Of a DNA stretch of 64,000 nucleotides, positions 7,409 to 16,549 are shown one piece after another. The DNA lies in assembly GCF_043235035.1 (NCBI RefSeq), contig NZ_JAZAQF010000059.1, positions 124,001-188,000 on the forward strand, read 5' to 3'. A program made the position numbers and the translations under genes. The stretch is from CACIAM-69d sp001698445 (GTDB lineage: Bacteria > Cyanobacteriota > Cyanobacteriia > CACIAM-69d). Each line of letters begins with the position of its first letter. Position 1 is the stretch's first letter. The notes beneath the pieces were generated by a model. The model worked only from the letters and a program-made list of their open reading frames with translations, was not told the origin of the DNA and searched no databases.

Positions 7409-8163
7409 CCGCCGCACCCTGCCAACTGATTGCAGACACCATCGGGCAACTCTACACCTGCTCCGAGGTGAATGGCTTGGTGCGGATTCGGACTCCCTAT
7501 CTTTATCCCGACGGCGACGTAATCGACTTATTTCTTAAGCCCGAAACCCAAACCTTAACCGACCTCGGCGAAACCCTGCGCTGGCTAGATCTGCAAACAT
7601 TTCGGCAGTCCCTATCCAAAAAGCAAGAATGGTTTCTGCAAGATATTCAAGTGACTTACGGCGTTGAATTATACGAGGGAATGCTATTAATTCGGGTGCA
7701 AAATAACCTAGCAAAAGCCATCACTCGACTTGCCCAAGGCGCGATCGCTGCATCTAATTTGTGGTTGCTGAATCGAACTCGACTCGCCAGCACCGTGAAT
7801 GATGATCTTGCCGACCTTCTAGAAGAGCGTCAAATTCCCTATGAACGAGATATTAAGGTAGTGGGGCGATCGGCTCGCTCTTGGTCTATGGACTTTCAAA
7901 CGAGACACCCACGACGCAGCACCTTAATTAAAGTTCTAAGCACCGGCAATCGGGGGGCGGCTAGTAGCAAAGTGAATAACGCCGTGGCTGCTTGGGTTGA
8001 CTTAAATCAATTGCAACTCACCACAGAACCATTACACTTCATTTCGTTATTTGATGACAGCTTAGATGTGTGGAGTTCTAGCCATCTCAGCCAACTTGCT
8101 GAATTTTCCAATATTTGCTACCTATCTCAGCCAGAAGAACTGATTGAACAATTGGTAACGTGA
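7405..8163 (+). CDS. DUF1828/DUF1829 domain protein, second gene of the pair
   Basis: A 252-residue protein. Residues about 25-120 carry the DUF1828 pattern (VRIRTPYLYPDGDVIDLFL, LTDLGETLRWL, then VELYEGMLLIRV). Residues about 150-245 fit DUF1829, with IPYERDIKVVG and LIKVLSTGNRGAA. The family has no proven reaction; it occurs in mobile elements and phages. It overlaps the upstream 149-residue gene by four bases, and the two are likely partners. It is part of the cargo between hsdS and hsdR. No signal peptide or membrane segment is visible. Confidence 0.75.
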   Translation: MTAAPCQLIADTIGQLYTCSEVNGLVRIRTPYLYPDGDVIDLFLKPETQTLTDLGETLRWLDLQTFRQSLSKKQEWFLQDIQVTYGVELYEGMLLIRVQNNLAKAITRLAQGAIAASNLWLLNRTRLASTVNDDLADLLEERQIPYERDIKVVGRSARSWSMDFQTRHPRRSTLIKVLSTGNRGAASSKVNNAVAAWVDLNQLQLTTEPLHFISLFDDSLDVWSSSHLSQLAEFSNICYLSQPEELIEQLVT

Positions 8164-8178
8164 TCTATTTGAACCGCT

Positions 8179-8775
8179 ATGGCCTACAACAACTTCACCC
8201 TAAACTCCGTCAAAGACCTATTTAAACTCAAAGTTAAAGATGCTCCCTTCTGCGAAACCTTGCCGCCCGCAGAACCCTCGCCCGAAATGGCCAGCATTCT
8301 CGCTGAATGGTTCCCGATCGCCCAGGCCGCTCGCACCGAAAAAGCACTCTCTGAAATGTTGGTGAGTCCCATTTTGCTAGAAGCCAGAAGACTTGCTAAC
8401 CGACATGTACAACTCTTTTCGGGTGAAGAGTTTGATGTCGATCGCGATCGGGGTCTGAATGGCTTCTGTGATTTTTTATTTAGTCGATCGGAAAGTCGAT
8501 TAACGATTGATGCACCCGTCCTAATGATCGTGGAAGCCAAACGCGGCGAGTTGGAATCTGGCCTCGGCCAATGCGTCGCCGAAATGGTCGCCGCCCAAAT
8601 TTATAACCAACAACAGGAACAGCCCATCTCAGTGATTTATGGCTCAGTCACCAGCGGCAAACTTTGGCAATTTCTCAAACTAGAAGCCAACACCGTCACC
8701 GTTGATTTGACCACCTATCCCGCCATGCCCGTCCAAAAAGTCCTGGGCATTCTGAAATGGATGTTAGTTCAGTGA
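8179..8775 (+). CDS. PD-(D/E)XK-type restriction-endonuclease-like protein
   Basis: A 198-residue protein with a likely PD-(D/E)XK core: Asp98 in GFCDFLFSR and Glu119-Ala-Lys121 in VLMIVEAKRGELESG, followed by the helix GQCVAEMVAAQIYNQ. Similar stand-alone proteins are common in cyanobacteria and resemble the N-terminal nuclease region of HsdR. The target is unknown. It lies 45 bases before hsdR and is probably the last cargo gene of the locus. It may be an autonomous nuclease or an accessory to restriction; the sequence does not decide between them. Confidence 0.75.
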   Translation: MAYNNFTLNSVKDLFKLKVKDAPFCETLPPAEPSPEMASILAEWFPIAQAARTEKALSEMLVSPILLEARRLANRHVQLFSGEEFDVDRDRGLNGFCDFLFSRSESRLTIDAPVLMIVEAKRGELESGLGQCVAEMVAAQIYNQQQEQPISVIYGSVTSGKLWQFLKLEANTVTVDLTTYPAMPVQKVLGILKWMLVQ

Positions 8776-8819
8776 AAAGCCAATAACAGAAACCTTGATC
8801 AAAATCAGCAGCTCCCGTC

Positions 8820-11800
8820 ATGCCCTACCTCAGCGAAGCCCAGGTTGAACAACTCCTCCTTGAGCAATTCCAAACCCTCGGCTATGGCTACCGGGCGGAT
8901 GTTGTGGTCAACCCCGACGGCTCCCAGCCAGAACGGGAAGCTTATGCCGATACGATCCTGAGCCAACGGTTGCGCGCCGCCCTCGATCGCCTGAACCCAA
9001 CGATTCCCGCCGCTGCCCGCGATGATGCGTTTAAAAAAATCATTGCCACCGAAAAGCCCAATTTAATTGAAGAGAATCGGCGACTCCATCAAGCCTTAGT
9101 TGAAGGAATTGATGTGGAGTTTTACGCCGAAGATGGCACGATTCGCGGTGATAAAGTCTATGCGATCGACTTTGCCAACCCCGACAATAACGATTGGTTA
9201 GTCCTCAACCAATTTACGGTCATTGAAAACGGCCACAAACGCCGCCCCGATGTGGTGGTTTTTATTAATGGTCTGCCGATCGCCGTAATCGAAATTAAAA
9301 AACCCGGTAGCTCCACCGACACGCTCACCGCTGCCTATAACCAACTCCAAACCTACAAAGCCCAAATCGCCGCACTCTTTCGCACCAACGCCGCCCTGAT
9401 CACCACCGATGGACTCACCGCCCACATCGGCTCCCTCTCGGCCGATCGAGAACGCTTCGCGCCCTGGCCCACGATCGACGGAATAGCGATCGCGCCCAAA
9501 GGTCAACCCCAAATGGCCGTGCTGATTGAGGGCGTATTTGAAAAACAACGCTTCCTAGACCTCATTCAAAACTTCACGGTCTTTAGCGACTCCGGCTCCG
9601 GCATCCGTAAAATCATCGCTGGCTATCACCAATTCCACGCCGTCCACAAGGCGATCGCCCGCACTGTTTCTGCGATCCAAACTGATCAAAAAGCCGGCGT
9701 GATTTGGCATACCCAAGGCTCCGGCAAAAGCTTCCTAATGGCGTTCTATGCTGGCCAACTGGTGCGCCATCCTGACCTACAAAATCCGACGATCGTTGTG
9801 ATCACCGATCGCAACGACCTAGACGATCAACTCTTTGGCACGTTTTCCATGTGCCGCGACCTGATTCGCCAAACACCCCAACAGGCCGACAGCCGCGAAG
9901 ACCTGCAAGCCATTCTGAACCGGGCCGCCGGGGGCGTTGTTTTCACCACGATCCAAAAATTCGCCCCCACGAAAGGCGAAACCACGTATCCCCTGTTGAG
10001 CGATCGGCGCAACATCATCGTGATTGCCGACGAGGCCCACCGCAGCCAATACGGGTTTAACGCCAAGCTCGATCGCACCACGGGCGACATGGCCTACGGC
10101 TTCGCTAAATATCTGCGCGATGCCCTGCCCAATGCCTCGTTTATTGGGTTTACGGGCACACCGATCGAGGCTAGTGATGTCAACACGCCCGCCGTTTTTG
10201 GCAACTACATCGACATCTACGACATCAGCCGCGCCGTGGAAGATGGCGCAACCGTGCCGATTTATTACGAAAACCGCCTCGCTCGAATTCAACTCCCCGA
10301 AGATCAAAAACCCCAAATTGATGCGGAAATCGAAGAACTTTTGGAGGACGAGGAACAATCAGAGCGGGTAAAACTGAGTCAAAAATGGGCTACGGTTCAA
10401 GCGCTAGTCGGCGCAGAATCTCGCCTTAAACTAGTTGCCGCCGATTTAGTTCAACACTTTGAAAATCGGGTTGCGGCTTTGACGGGCAAGGCCATGATTG
10501 TTTGTATGAGTCGATCGATTTGCATCAAGCTCTACGACCAAATCATCGCGCTCCGTCCCGATTGGCACAGCCTGGATGACAACACCGGCCGGATCAAAAT
10601 CGTGATGACGGGTTCTGCTGCTGATCCCCTGGAATGGCAACCCCACATTGGCAACAAGGCCCGCCGCGATCTGCTGGCAAAACGCCTAAAAGACCCGGAA
10701 GATCCCCTGCAATTGGTGATCGTTCGGGATATGTGGCTGACTGGGTTTGATGCCCCCGACCTGCACACGATGTACGTGGACAAACCCATGAAAGGCCATG
10801 GCCTGATGCAGGCGATCGCCCGTGTGAATCGGGTTTTTCGTGATAAACCTGCGGGCCTGGTTGTGGACTACATCGGCATTGCCCAACGCCTGAAGGAAGC
10901 CCTCCGCGATTATTCCGCCCAAGACCAAGAACGCACGGGCATCGATGAAGCCGAGGCGATCGCCGTCATGCTGGAAAAGTACGATATTGTGCGCGCCCTT
11001 TTCCACGGTTTCGATTACCAACGCGGCTTGATAGGTACAGCTCAAGAACGTTTGGTGGTGATGGCTGAGGCGATCGAATGGGTTCTGGAAAAACAGCACC
11101 AAGCCGCCCAGCAAGAAACCGATGAAAACGCCCAAAAACGCGCCCACCGCCACTATCAAGATGTTGTTTTAGCCTTATCCAAAGCCTTTGCCCTGGCTAG
11201 TTCTAGCGATCAAGGTCGCCAAATTCGCGATGAAGTGGGCTTCTTCCAAGCAATCCGCGCTGCGCTGGTGCAATCAACCGCAACTGCTCAACCAACCACG
11301 ACCGGCCGGGAATTTGCCGTCCAGCAAATGATCGATCGGGCCATTGCCTCCACTGAAATGATCGATATCCTCAGGGCGGCTGGGCTGTCTTCCCCGGATC
11401 TTTCGATTTTTTCCGATGATTTTTTGCTGGAAATTCAGCAAATGCCCAAGAAGAATCTCGCCCTCGAAGCCCTCAAGCGATTGCTCAATGATGAAATCCA
11501 CTCTCGCAGTCGCACGAATATTACCGAAGAAAAGAAATTTTCTGAACGATTGGAAAAGACGATCGCCCGCTACCACACCAACGCGATCAGCGCCGTTGAA
11601 GTGATCCAGGAAATGATTAATTTGGCTCGGGATGTCCAAGCCGCACGGCAGCGGGGCGAGGAGCAAGGTTTATCTGCCGATGAAATCGCTTTTTATGATG
11701 CCCTGGCCGAGAATGAAAGCGCGGTTGAAGTGATGGGCAATGACAGCCTGAAAGTGATTGCCCACGAACTCTTGATCAGTTTGAAGTCAAACATCACGAT

Positions 11801-11957
11801 CGATTGGGCCCATCGGGAAAGCGCCCGTGCTCGCCTGCGAACTGCCATTAAGCGCATTCTCAAAAGACACGGCTACCCACCAGATTTAGAAAAAGCTGCG
11901 ATTCAAACCGTCTTGCAGCAAGCAGAAGCCCTATCCAGTCATTGGATGGGCTGCTAA
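8820..11957 (+). CDS. hsdR: Type I restriction-modification system, restriction subunit
   Basis: ATP-dependent translocase and nuclease of the Type I system, which pulls DNA towards the bound complex and cuts at a distance. The 1045-residue protein has the N-terminal nuclease site Asp144 (RRPDVVVF) with Glu158-x-Lys160 (AVIEIKKP). Next come the SF2 motor with Walker A around Lys303 (HTQGSGKSFL) and the DEAH box at 404-407. Motif III follows (FIGFTGTPI), then the second RecA domain with MVCMSR-like and GFDAPDLHTMYVDKP elements, and finally a helical C-terminus that contacts HsdM. All core motifs appear intact, so the enzyme should be active. It ends 21 bases from the convergent mfd gene, with no hairpin between them. 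Confidence 0.96.
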   Translation: MPYLSEAQVEQLLLEQFQTLGYGYRADVVVNPDGSQPEREAYADTILSQRLRAALDRLNPTIPAAARDDAFKKIIATEKPNLIEENRRLHQALVEGIDVEFYAEDGTIRGDKVYAIDFANPDNNDWLVLNQFTVIENGHKRRPDVVVFINGLPIAVIEIKKPGSSTDTLTAAYNQLQTYKAQIAALFRTNAALITTDGLTAHIGSLSADRERFAPWPTIDGIAIAPKGQPQMAVLIEGVFEKQRFLDLIQNFTVFSDSGSGIRKIIAGYHQFHAVHKAIARTVSAIQTDQKAGVIWHTQGSGKSFLMAFYAGQLVRHPDLQNPTIVVITDRNDLDDQLFGTFSMCRDLIRQTPQQADSREDLQAILNRAAGGVVFTTIQKFAPTKGETTYPLLSDRRNIIVIADEAHRSQYGFNAKLDRTTGDMAYGFAKYLRDALPNASFIGFTGTPIEASDVNTPAVFGNYIDIYDISRAVEDGATVPIYYENRLARIQLPEDQKPQIDAEIEELLEDEEQSERVKLSQKWATVQALVGAESRLKLVAADLVQHFENRVAALTGKAMIVCMSRSICIKLYDQIIALRPDWHSLDDNTGRIKIVMTGSAADPLEWQPHIGNKARRDLLAKRLKDPEDPLQLVIVRDMWLTGFDAPDLHTMYVDKPMKGHGLMQAIARVNRVFRDKPAGLVVDYIGIAQRLKEALRDYSAQDQERTGIDEAEAIAVMLEKYDIVRALFHGFDYQRGLIGTAQERLVVMAEAIEWVLEKQHQAAQQETDENAQKRAHRHYQDVVLALSKAFALASSSDQGRQIRDEVGFFQAIRAALVQSTATAQPTTTGREFAVQQMIDRAIASTEMIDILRAAGLSSPDLSIFSDDFLLEIQQMPKKNLALEALKRLLNDEIHSRSRTNITEEKKFSERLEKTIARYHTNAISAVEVIQEMINLARDVQAARQRGEEQGLSADEIAFYDALAENESAVEVMGNDSLKVIAHELLISLKSNITIDWAHRESARARLRTAIKRILKRHGYPPDLEKAAIQTVLQQAEALSSHWMGC

Positions 11958-11978
11958 GTCTCGAAAGCTCCATTTTGT

Positions 11979-14900
11979 CTAGGAAGCCTTCAACGGCGCT
12001 TCCGGTAGTGCACCTTGCATTCGACCTAGCCAATCGATCAAATTGTCTAGTTGCTGTTCCGGTTTTACCACGCCCAAACCACGCACCATCACCTTTTTCG
12101 GCATGTAGACAAAGCGCGATCGCAGGTGGTCGGGCAGGTTTTCTGCTAACAACTTCCAAGCCGGTTCTTCCATCGGCGTTTCCAAAATCACGTGCTGTTT
12201 ATTCTCGATCCGAATCCGAGAGAAGCCGAGCTGCTTGGCGGTCTGTTTCAGTTCCATCACCCGCAACAGTTGCAGGCAAGCGGGCGGAATGGGGCCGTAG
12301 CGATCACTCCAGTCGGCGGCAATTTCCGTGAGTTCCCGTTTGCTGCTGGCGGCGGCAACCGATCGATAGGCGCTCATCTTTTGTTCCAAGTCGGGAATGT
12401 AATCGTTGGGAATAAAGGCCGTTAGGTGCAAATCGATTTGGGTATCGTCCACCTGCGGGATTGCTTGGCCACGAATTTCGTCGATCGCTTCTTGCAACAT
12501 TTCCATGTAGAGATCGAAGCCGATCGCTTCCATTTGTCCCGATTGTTCTGCGCCCAACAAATTACCAACGCCGCGAATTTCCATATCGCGCATGGCAAGT
12601 TGATAGCCCGATCCCAGTTGAGTAAATTCTTGAATCGCGCGCAGTCGTTTGCGGGCGGCTTCTGATAGTAATCCTTGGCGGTTATAGAACAACCAAGCAT
12701 GGGCTTGCACCCCGGCCCGACCGACGCGGCCGCGCAATTGATAGAGCTGAGATAGCCCGAATTTTTCCGCATCTTCAATCAAAATTGTGTTGACGCGGGG
12801 AATATCCAAGCCCGATTCCACAATCGTGGTGCAGACCAAAATATCCGCTTCGCCGCTGCCAAAGGACAGCATGGTGGCTTCCAATTCACCCTCGTCCATT
12901 TGCCCGTGGGCGATCGCAATTCGCAGGCTAGGAACCAGCTCCACCAATTGCGTTGCTACCTTTTCAATGCCTTCCACCCGAGGCACCACGTAGAAAATTT
13001 GCCCACCCCGATCGAGTTCTTGCCGAATCGCCGATCGCACCGCTTCTGGATCGTAGGGAGCCAGGTGAGTTTGGATCGGGCGGCGGTTGGGCGGTGGAGT
13101 CGTAATCAAGCTCATTTCCCGAATACCCGAGAGCGCCATATAGAGCGTTCGCGGAATCGGTGTGGCGCTGAGGGTCAACACATCCACTTGGGTTTTCAGG
13201 GCTTTGATTTTCTCCTTTTGATTCACCCCAAAGCGCTGCTCTTCATCAACCACTAAAAGACCCAAATCTTTAAATTGAGTTGATTTGCTCAAGAGGGCAT
13301 GGGTTCCCACCACAATGTCCAATTCTCCGGTGGCCAAACGCCGTTGAATTTCCTTGCGTTCCTGGGGCGATCGAAATCGATTCATCAGCCCAATTTGAAT
13401 TGGGTAGGGCGCAAATCGTTCCTTTAAGGTGTGGTAATGCTGTTGGGTCAAAATCGTGGTGGGAGCCAGCAGGGCACATTGTTTTCCGGCGGTGACGGCC
13501 TTGAAAATGGCCCGCACGGCCACTTCCGTTTTGCCAAAGCCCACATCGCCACAGACCAAGCGATCCATAGGGCGATCGCTCTCCATGTCTCGTTTTACGT
13601 CCTGGGTTGCCTTCAGTTGATCCGGCGTGGGTTGGTAGGGAAATGAGTCCTCTAGTTCCTGTTGCCAAGGCATATCCGGCGGCAGGGCCACGCCCCGTTG
13701 TTCCGATCGCGCCGCATACAGTTGCAGCAAATCCACCGCCAATTTCTTGATCGTTTTGCGGACTTTCGCTTTCGTTTTTTCCCAGGCTTTCCCGGTCATC
13801 CGGTGTAATTCCGGCGGGCTATCTTGGGTGCGACGATAGCGCGACAGGCTGCCCACTTGATCCGCCGCTACCCGCAATAGGCCATCGGCGTATTGCAACA
13901 CCAAATATTCGCGGGTTTGGTTGTCAAAAACGATTTTTTCGAGCTTTAAAAACCGCCCAATCCCGTGGTTGCGATGCACCACATAATCGCCGGGAGCCAG
14001 CTTGTTGGGATCGACTTGTTTAGAGGTGGCGCGGCGACGTTTTCGCACATAACCGGGCGTGGCCAAGGCGTGCTGACCAAAAAATTCCCGATCGGTCAGC
14101 ACCGTGATCCGATAGGTGGGCAGCACGAAGCCTTCGAGTTCCGCCAAGCCGGAATATTTGACCGCCACGGGGGTGTGGTTGCCCTGGAGCCGATCGATCG
14201 CCTGGAAGTCGCGCGGGCTGGGCACAAACTGCGCCGGACAGTCGTGCTCTTGCAGCAGGGCTACGGAGCGGCTGGGCTGGGCCGACAGCAGCCAAATGGC
14301 GAATTTGCGATCGACCTCGCCGCGAATGAAGTCCGCCAACTTGCTGAACTGGTGCGGCGTGGGCGGCACGGGTCGGGAAGCCAAATTAATCGGCCGGGGC
14401 GGGTTGGCAATCAGGGGCGAGGCCACCTCCGTCGCCAGCTCACTGAGAAAGAAGCGATCGAACCGATCGAGCGCTGCCAACACCTCGCCAAAGGTGCGAT
14501 GAATCGGTCGCAGGGGTTCCCCGTGGGGCAAGCTGTCCGGGTGTTGATTGACGATCGACCAATGCTCGCCCACCTGCTCCACCCAGCGATCGGCATGGGC
14601 CCCGCAATGGTCGATCTCATCGATCGCCACGATCGTCCCCTCGGGCAAATAGTCCAGCAAGCAAGCCGGTTGCTCAAAGGCCCGCCCCAACAGCCGCCGC
14701 ACCCCTTCCGCGTCCGATCGCAACTCCGCTTCCGCCTCCGGTTCGTCCACGGGTTCCGGCTCCCAACCCAAGGCCGCCCGGACGATCGGCCCAAAATCCG
14801 TCGGAGTCAGCACCACCCGCGCCACCGGATCGAGCGATCGTTGATTCGCCGGGTCAAACTCCCGAATCCGCTCCAAAGCGTCGCCAAACCACTCCAACCG

Positions 14901-15494
14901 CACCGGCAATTCCGACGACACCGGGAACACATCGATAATGTCGCCCCGCTGACTCCACTGGCCCTCCGTTTCCACCAAGGAAACCCGCTCATAGCCCAGC
15001 CGCGCCAGCTTGCGCCCCAAATCACTCAAGTCTGACTCGGCCCCCGGCTCCAGATTGATGCAGTAGGGATCAAAGGCTGCCACGGGGGGCAAATGCGGTT
15101 GCAGGGCGCGTTCGGTGGTGACGATCGCGATCGGCTTTGGGTCACTGTGGAGCGATCGCCCCCGCAAATCCGCCAACACCTGCAACTGGCCCCAGAGGGT
15201 TTCCTGCTCCGGGTCAAAGGGTTCGTAGGGCGAGGCTTCCGAGGTGGGATAAAAATGCAGCGCCCCAAAGCCCATCTCCTCCATCTGGGCAGCCCAGCGG
15301 CTGGCTTCCTCCAGCGTCGCCGTCACCACCAGCAGCGATCGCCCCCGCGCTTGGGCCAGCGCCGAAATTGTGAAGGCCTTGGGCAACTGGGCCGCGCCGC
15401 TAAAAATCAACTGGCGATCGCGATCGAGCCGTCCTAAAAACTCCTCCGTCAAGGGAGACCGCTGCAAGGCACGAACGATCGACGTGAAAGCCAT
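11979..15494 (-). CDS. mfd: transcription-repair coupling factor
   Basis: Mfd removes RNA polymerase stalled at DNA lesions and recruits UvrA. The 1171-residue protein has the expected order: an N-terminal UvrB-like region, the RNA-polymerase-interacting CarD-like domain (KLAPGDYVVHRNHGIGRFL), an SF2 translocase with GDVGFGKT at 649-656 and DEEQRFG from 750, the RecG-like TRG region (LRGRVGR and following), and the C-terminal regulatory domain with PPACLQLL. Length and motifs are normal. It starts at ATG 15494 and is convergent with hsdR. The large antisense open frame at 13965-15035 is only a shadow of its codon usage. uvrC, another nucleotide excision repair gene, lies 6 kb away but is not co-transcribed. 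Confidence 0.97.
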   Translation of the reverse strand: MAFTSIVRALQRSPLTEEFLGRLDRDRQLIFSGAAQLPKAFTISALAQARGRSLLVVTATLEEASRWAAQMEEMGFGALHFYPTSEASPYEPFDPEQETLWGQLQVLADLRGRSLHSDPKPIAIVTTERALQPHLPPVAAFDPYCINLEPGAESDLSDLGRKLARLGYERVSLVETEGQWSQRGDIIDVFPVSSELPVRLEWFGDALERIREFDPANQRSLDPVARVVLTPTDFGPIVRAALGWEPEPVDEPEAEAELRSDAEGVRRLLGRAFEQPACLLDYLPEGTIVAIDEIDHCGAHADRWVEQVGEHWSIVNQHPDSLPHGEPLRPIHRTFGEVLAALDRFDRFFLSELATEVASPLIANPPRPINLASRPVPPTPHQFSKLADFIRGEVDRKFAIWLLSAQPSRSVALLQEHDCPAQFVPSPRDFQAIDRLQGNHTPVAVKYSGLAELEGFVLPTYRITVLTDREFFGQHALATPGYVRKRRRATSKQVDPNKLAPGDYVVHRNHGIGRFLKLEKIVFDNQTREYLVLQYADGLLRVAADQVGSLSRYRRTQDSPPELHRMTGKAWEKTKAKVRKTIKKLAVDLLQLYAARSEQRGVALPPDMPWQQELEDSFPYQPTPDQLKATQDVKRDMESDRPMDRLVCGDVGFGKTEVAVRAIFKAVTAGKQCALLAPTTILTQQHYHTLKERFAPYPIQIGLMNRFRSPQERKEIQRRLATGELDIVVGTHALLSKSTQFKDLGLLVVDEEQRFGVNQKEKIKALKTQVDVLTLSATPIPRTLYMALSGIREMSLITTPPPNRRPIQTHLAPYDPEAVRSAIRQELDRGGQIFYVVPRVEGIEKVATQLVELVPSLRIAIAHGQMDEGELEATMLSFGSGEADILVCTTIVESGLDIPRVNTILIEDAEKFGLSQLYQLRGRVGRAGVQAHAWLFYNRQGLLSEAARKRLRAIQEFTQLGSGYQLAMRDMEIRGVGNLLGAEQSGQMEAIGFDLYMEMLQEAIDEIRGQAIPQVDDTQIDLHLTAFIPNDYIPDLEQKMSAYRSVAAASSKRELTEIAADWSDRYGPIPPACLQLLRVMELKQTAKQLGFSRIRIENKQHVILETPMEEPAWKLLAENLPDHLRSRFVYMPKKVMVRGLGVVKPEQQLDNLIDWLGRMQGALPEAPLKAS

Positions 15495-15652
15495 AATCCA
15501 GACCCCTTAAAACCTGAGCAGCGCGCCAAAGTCCCCACCACAGGGAATTTGTGGCTCCTTTGAAGCGTTAGCGCGAATGGTTAACCCTTTTGATTCTAGG
15601 AGGTTGTTGGGTACATTTACCGATTGGACGATCAGGCGCGAAACCTCAGGAG

Positions 15653-15718
15653 CCGTAGGGTGTGTGGGAGCACGCGATCGAATTAACGACAATTGCCCGA
15701 TAATCTCCCACGCACCGC
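15653..15718. repeat. REP-like imperfect palindrome upstream of the REP-type transposase
   Basis: GTGTGTGGGAG at about 15660-15670 pairs with CTCCCACGCAC at about 15707-15717, with one G-T type mismatch. The segment CCGTAGGGTG at 15653-15662 is also the reverse complement of CACCCTACGG at 15847-15856, so the two palindromes of this region share sequence. A direct repeat of CCCACGCACCGCAACCGC follows at about 15710-15745. Such paired imperfect palindromes next to a RAYT gene are typical REP elements. Confidence 0.6.
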
Positions 15719-15794
15719 AACCGCTCCCACGCACCGCAACCGCCCCGCCATCGACGACAATCCCCACAAATTCGTTGGGCCAAGACATTGCAGC

Positions 15795-15850
15795 GGTGCG
15801 TAGGGCAAGAAGGGAGCGCTGGGACTCAAAGGAGCGTTGCCCTACGCACC
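15795..15850. repeat. REP-like perfect 14-bp inverted repeat
   Basis: GGTGCGTAGGGCAA at 15795-15808 is exactly reverse-complemented by TTGCCCTACGCACC at 15837-15850, with a 28-base loop. It lies about 50 bases before the transposase start. The gene-free interval 15495-15901 consists largely of these palindromes plus the mfd promoter region. Confidence 0.75.
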
Positions 15851-15901
15851 CTACGGATACGGGGGCGGGGTGGGGACATCCGATAATTGGGAGGGAGAGT
15901 C

Positions 15902-16381
15902 ATGCCGAATTATCGGCGGTGGCGAGAGACGGGAGCCGCGTATTTTTTTACGGTGGTCACCCATGGCCGATCACCTTGGCTTTGTGAACCGATCGCCCGC
16001 CAAGCCCTGCGCCAAGCCATTCGTACCACGCAGGCCGCTTACCCGTTTTCGATCGATGCCTTTGTGTTGTTGCCCGATCATCTGCATTGCATTTGGACAT
16101 TACCGGCAGACGACGATGATTTCTCAACCCGATGGCGATTGATCAAAACGCGCACCAGTCGGATTTGTGCCCGTCAATTGCCAATCGATTTACCCAGCAG
16201 TCGATCGCGCGATCGTCGTTGTGAGCTTCCTTATTGGCAGCGCCGGTTTTGGGAGCACAAAATCCGTGACGAAGCTGATTTCCACAACCACGTTCATTAC
16301 ATCCACCACAACCCCGTCAAACACGGCCACGTCACCGACCCCACCGCCTGGCCCTTTTCCACCATCCATCGCCCCTGGTAA
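15902..16381 (+). CDS. rayT: REP-associated tyrosine transposase (RAYT, Y1/HUH family)
   Basis: A 159-residue single-strand DNA transposase/endonuclease of the RAYT group, related to IS200/IS605 TnpA. The HUH metal site is His60-Leu-His62 in LPDHLHCIW. The catalytic tyrosine is most likely Tyr133 in HVHYIHHNPVKHG, the characteristic RAYT C-terminal motif. The start ATG 15902 gives the family's typical N-terminus (MPNYRRWR); the frame upstream to 15887 adds five unlikely residues. These proteins are usually domesticated single-copy genes that cut and move REP palindromes, and two such palindromes lie directly upstream. No other mobile-element genes flank it. Confidence 0.9.
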   Translation: MPNYRRWRETGAAYFFTVVTHGRSPWLCEPIARQALRQAIRTTQAAYPFSIDAFVLLPDHLHCIWTLPADDDDFSTRWRLIKTRTSRICARQLPIDLPSSRSRDRRCELPYWQRRFWEHKIRDEADFHNHVHYIHHNPVKHGHVTDPTAWPFSTIHRPW

Positions 16382-16549
16382 TTTCGCCCGCCATCCCCAA
16401 CGTAGATCGATCGCCCCCGTTGGCGTTTCCGGCAGGGCGGGCAACTCCGGGCGGCGGGCCAGGCGATCGCCACGACCGAGAGCCAGAGTGCTATCGTAGG
16501 CATCGGTTGAGCGTTTCACCGGGCGATCGCAGCAGCCCGCCAATTCCCC

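Noticed and set aside
13965..15035. A 356-codon open frame on the + strand.
   Set aside because: It is antisense to mfd, rich in Arg/His/Gln as expected from reverse reading of GC-rich codons, and resembles no family.
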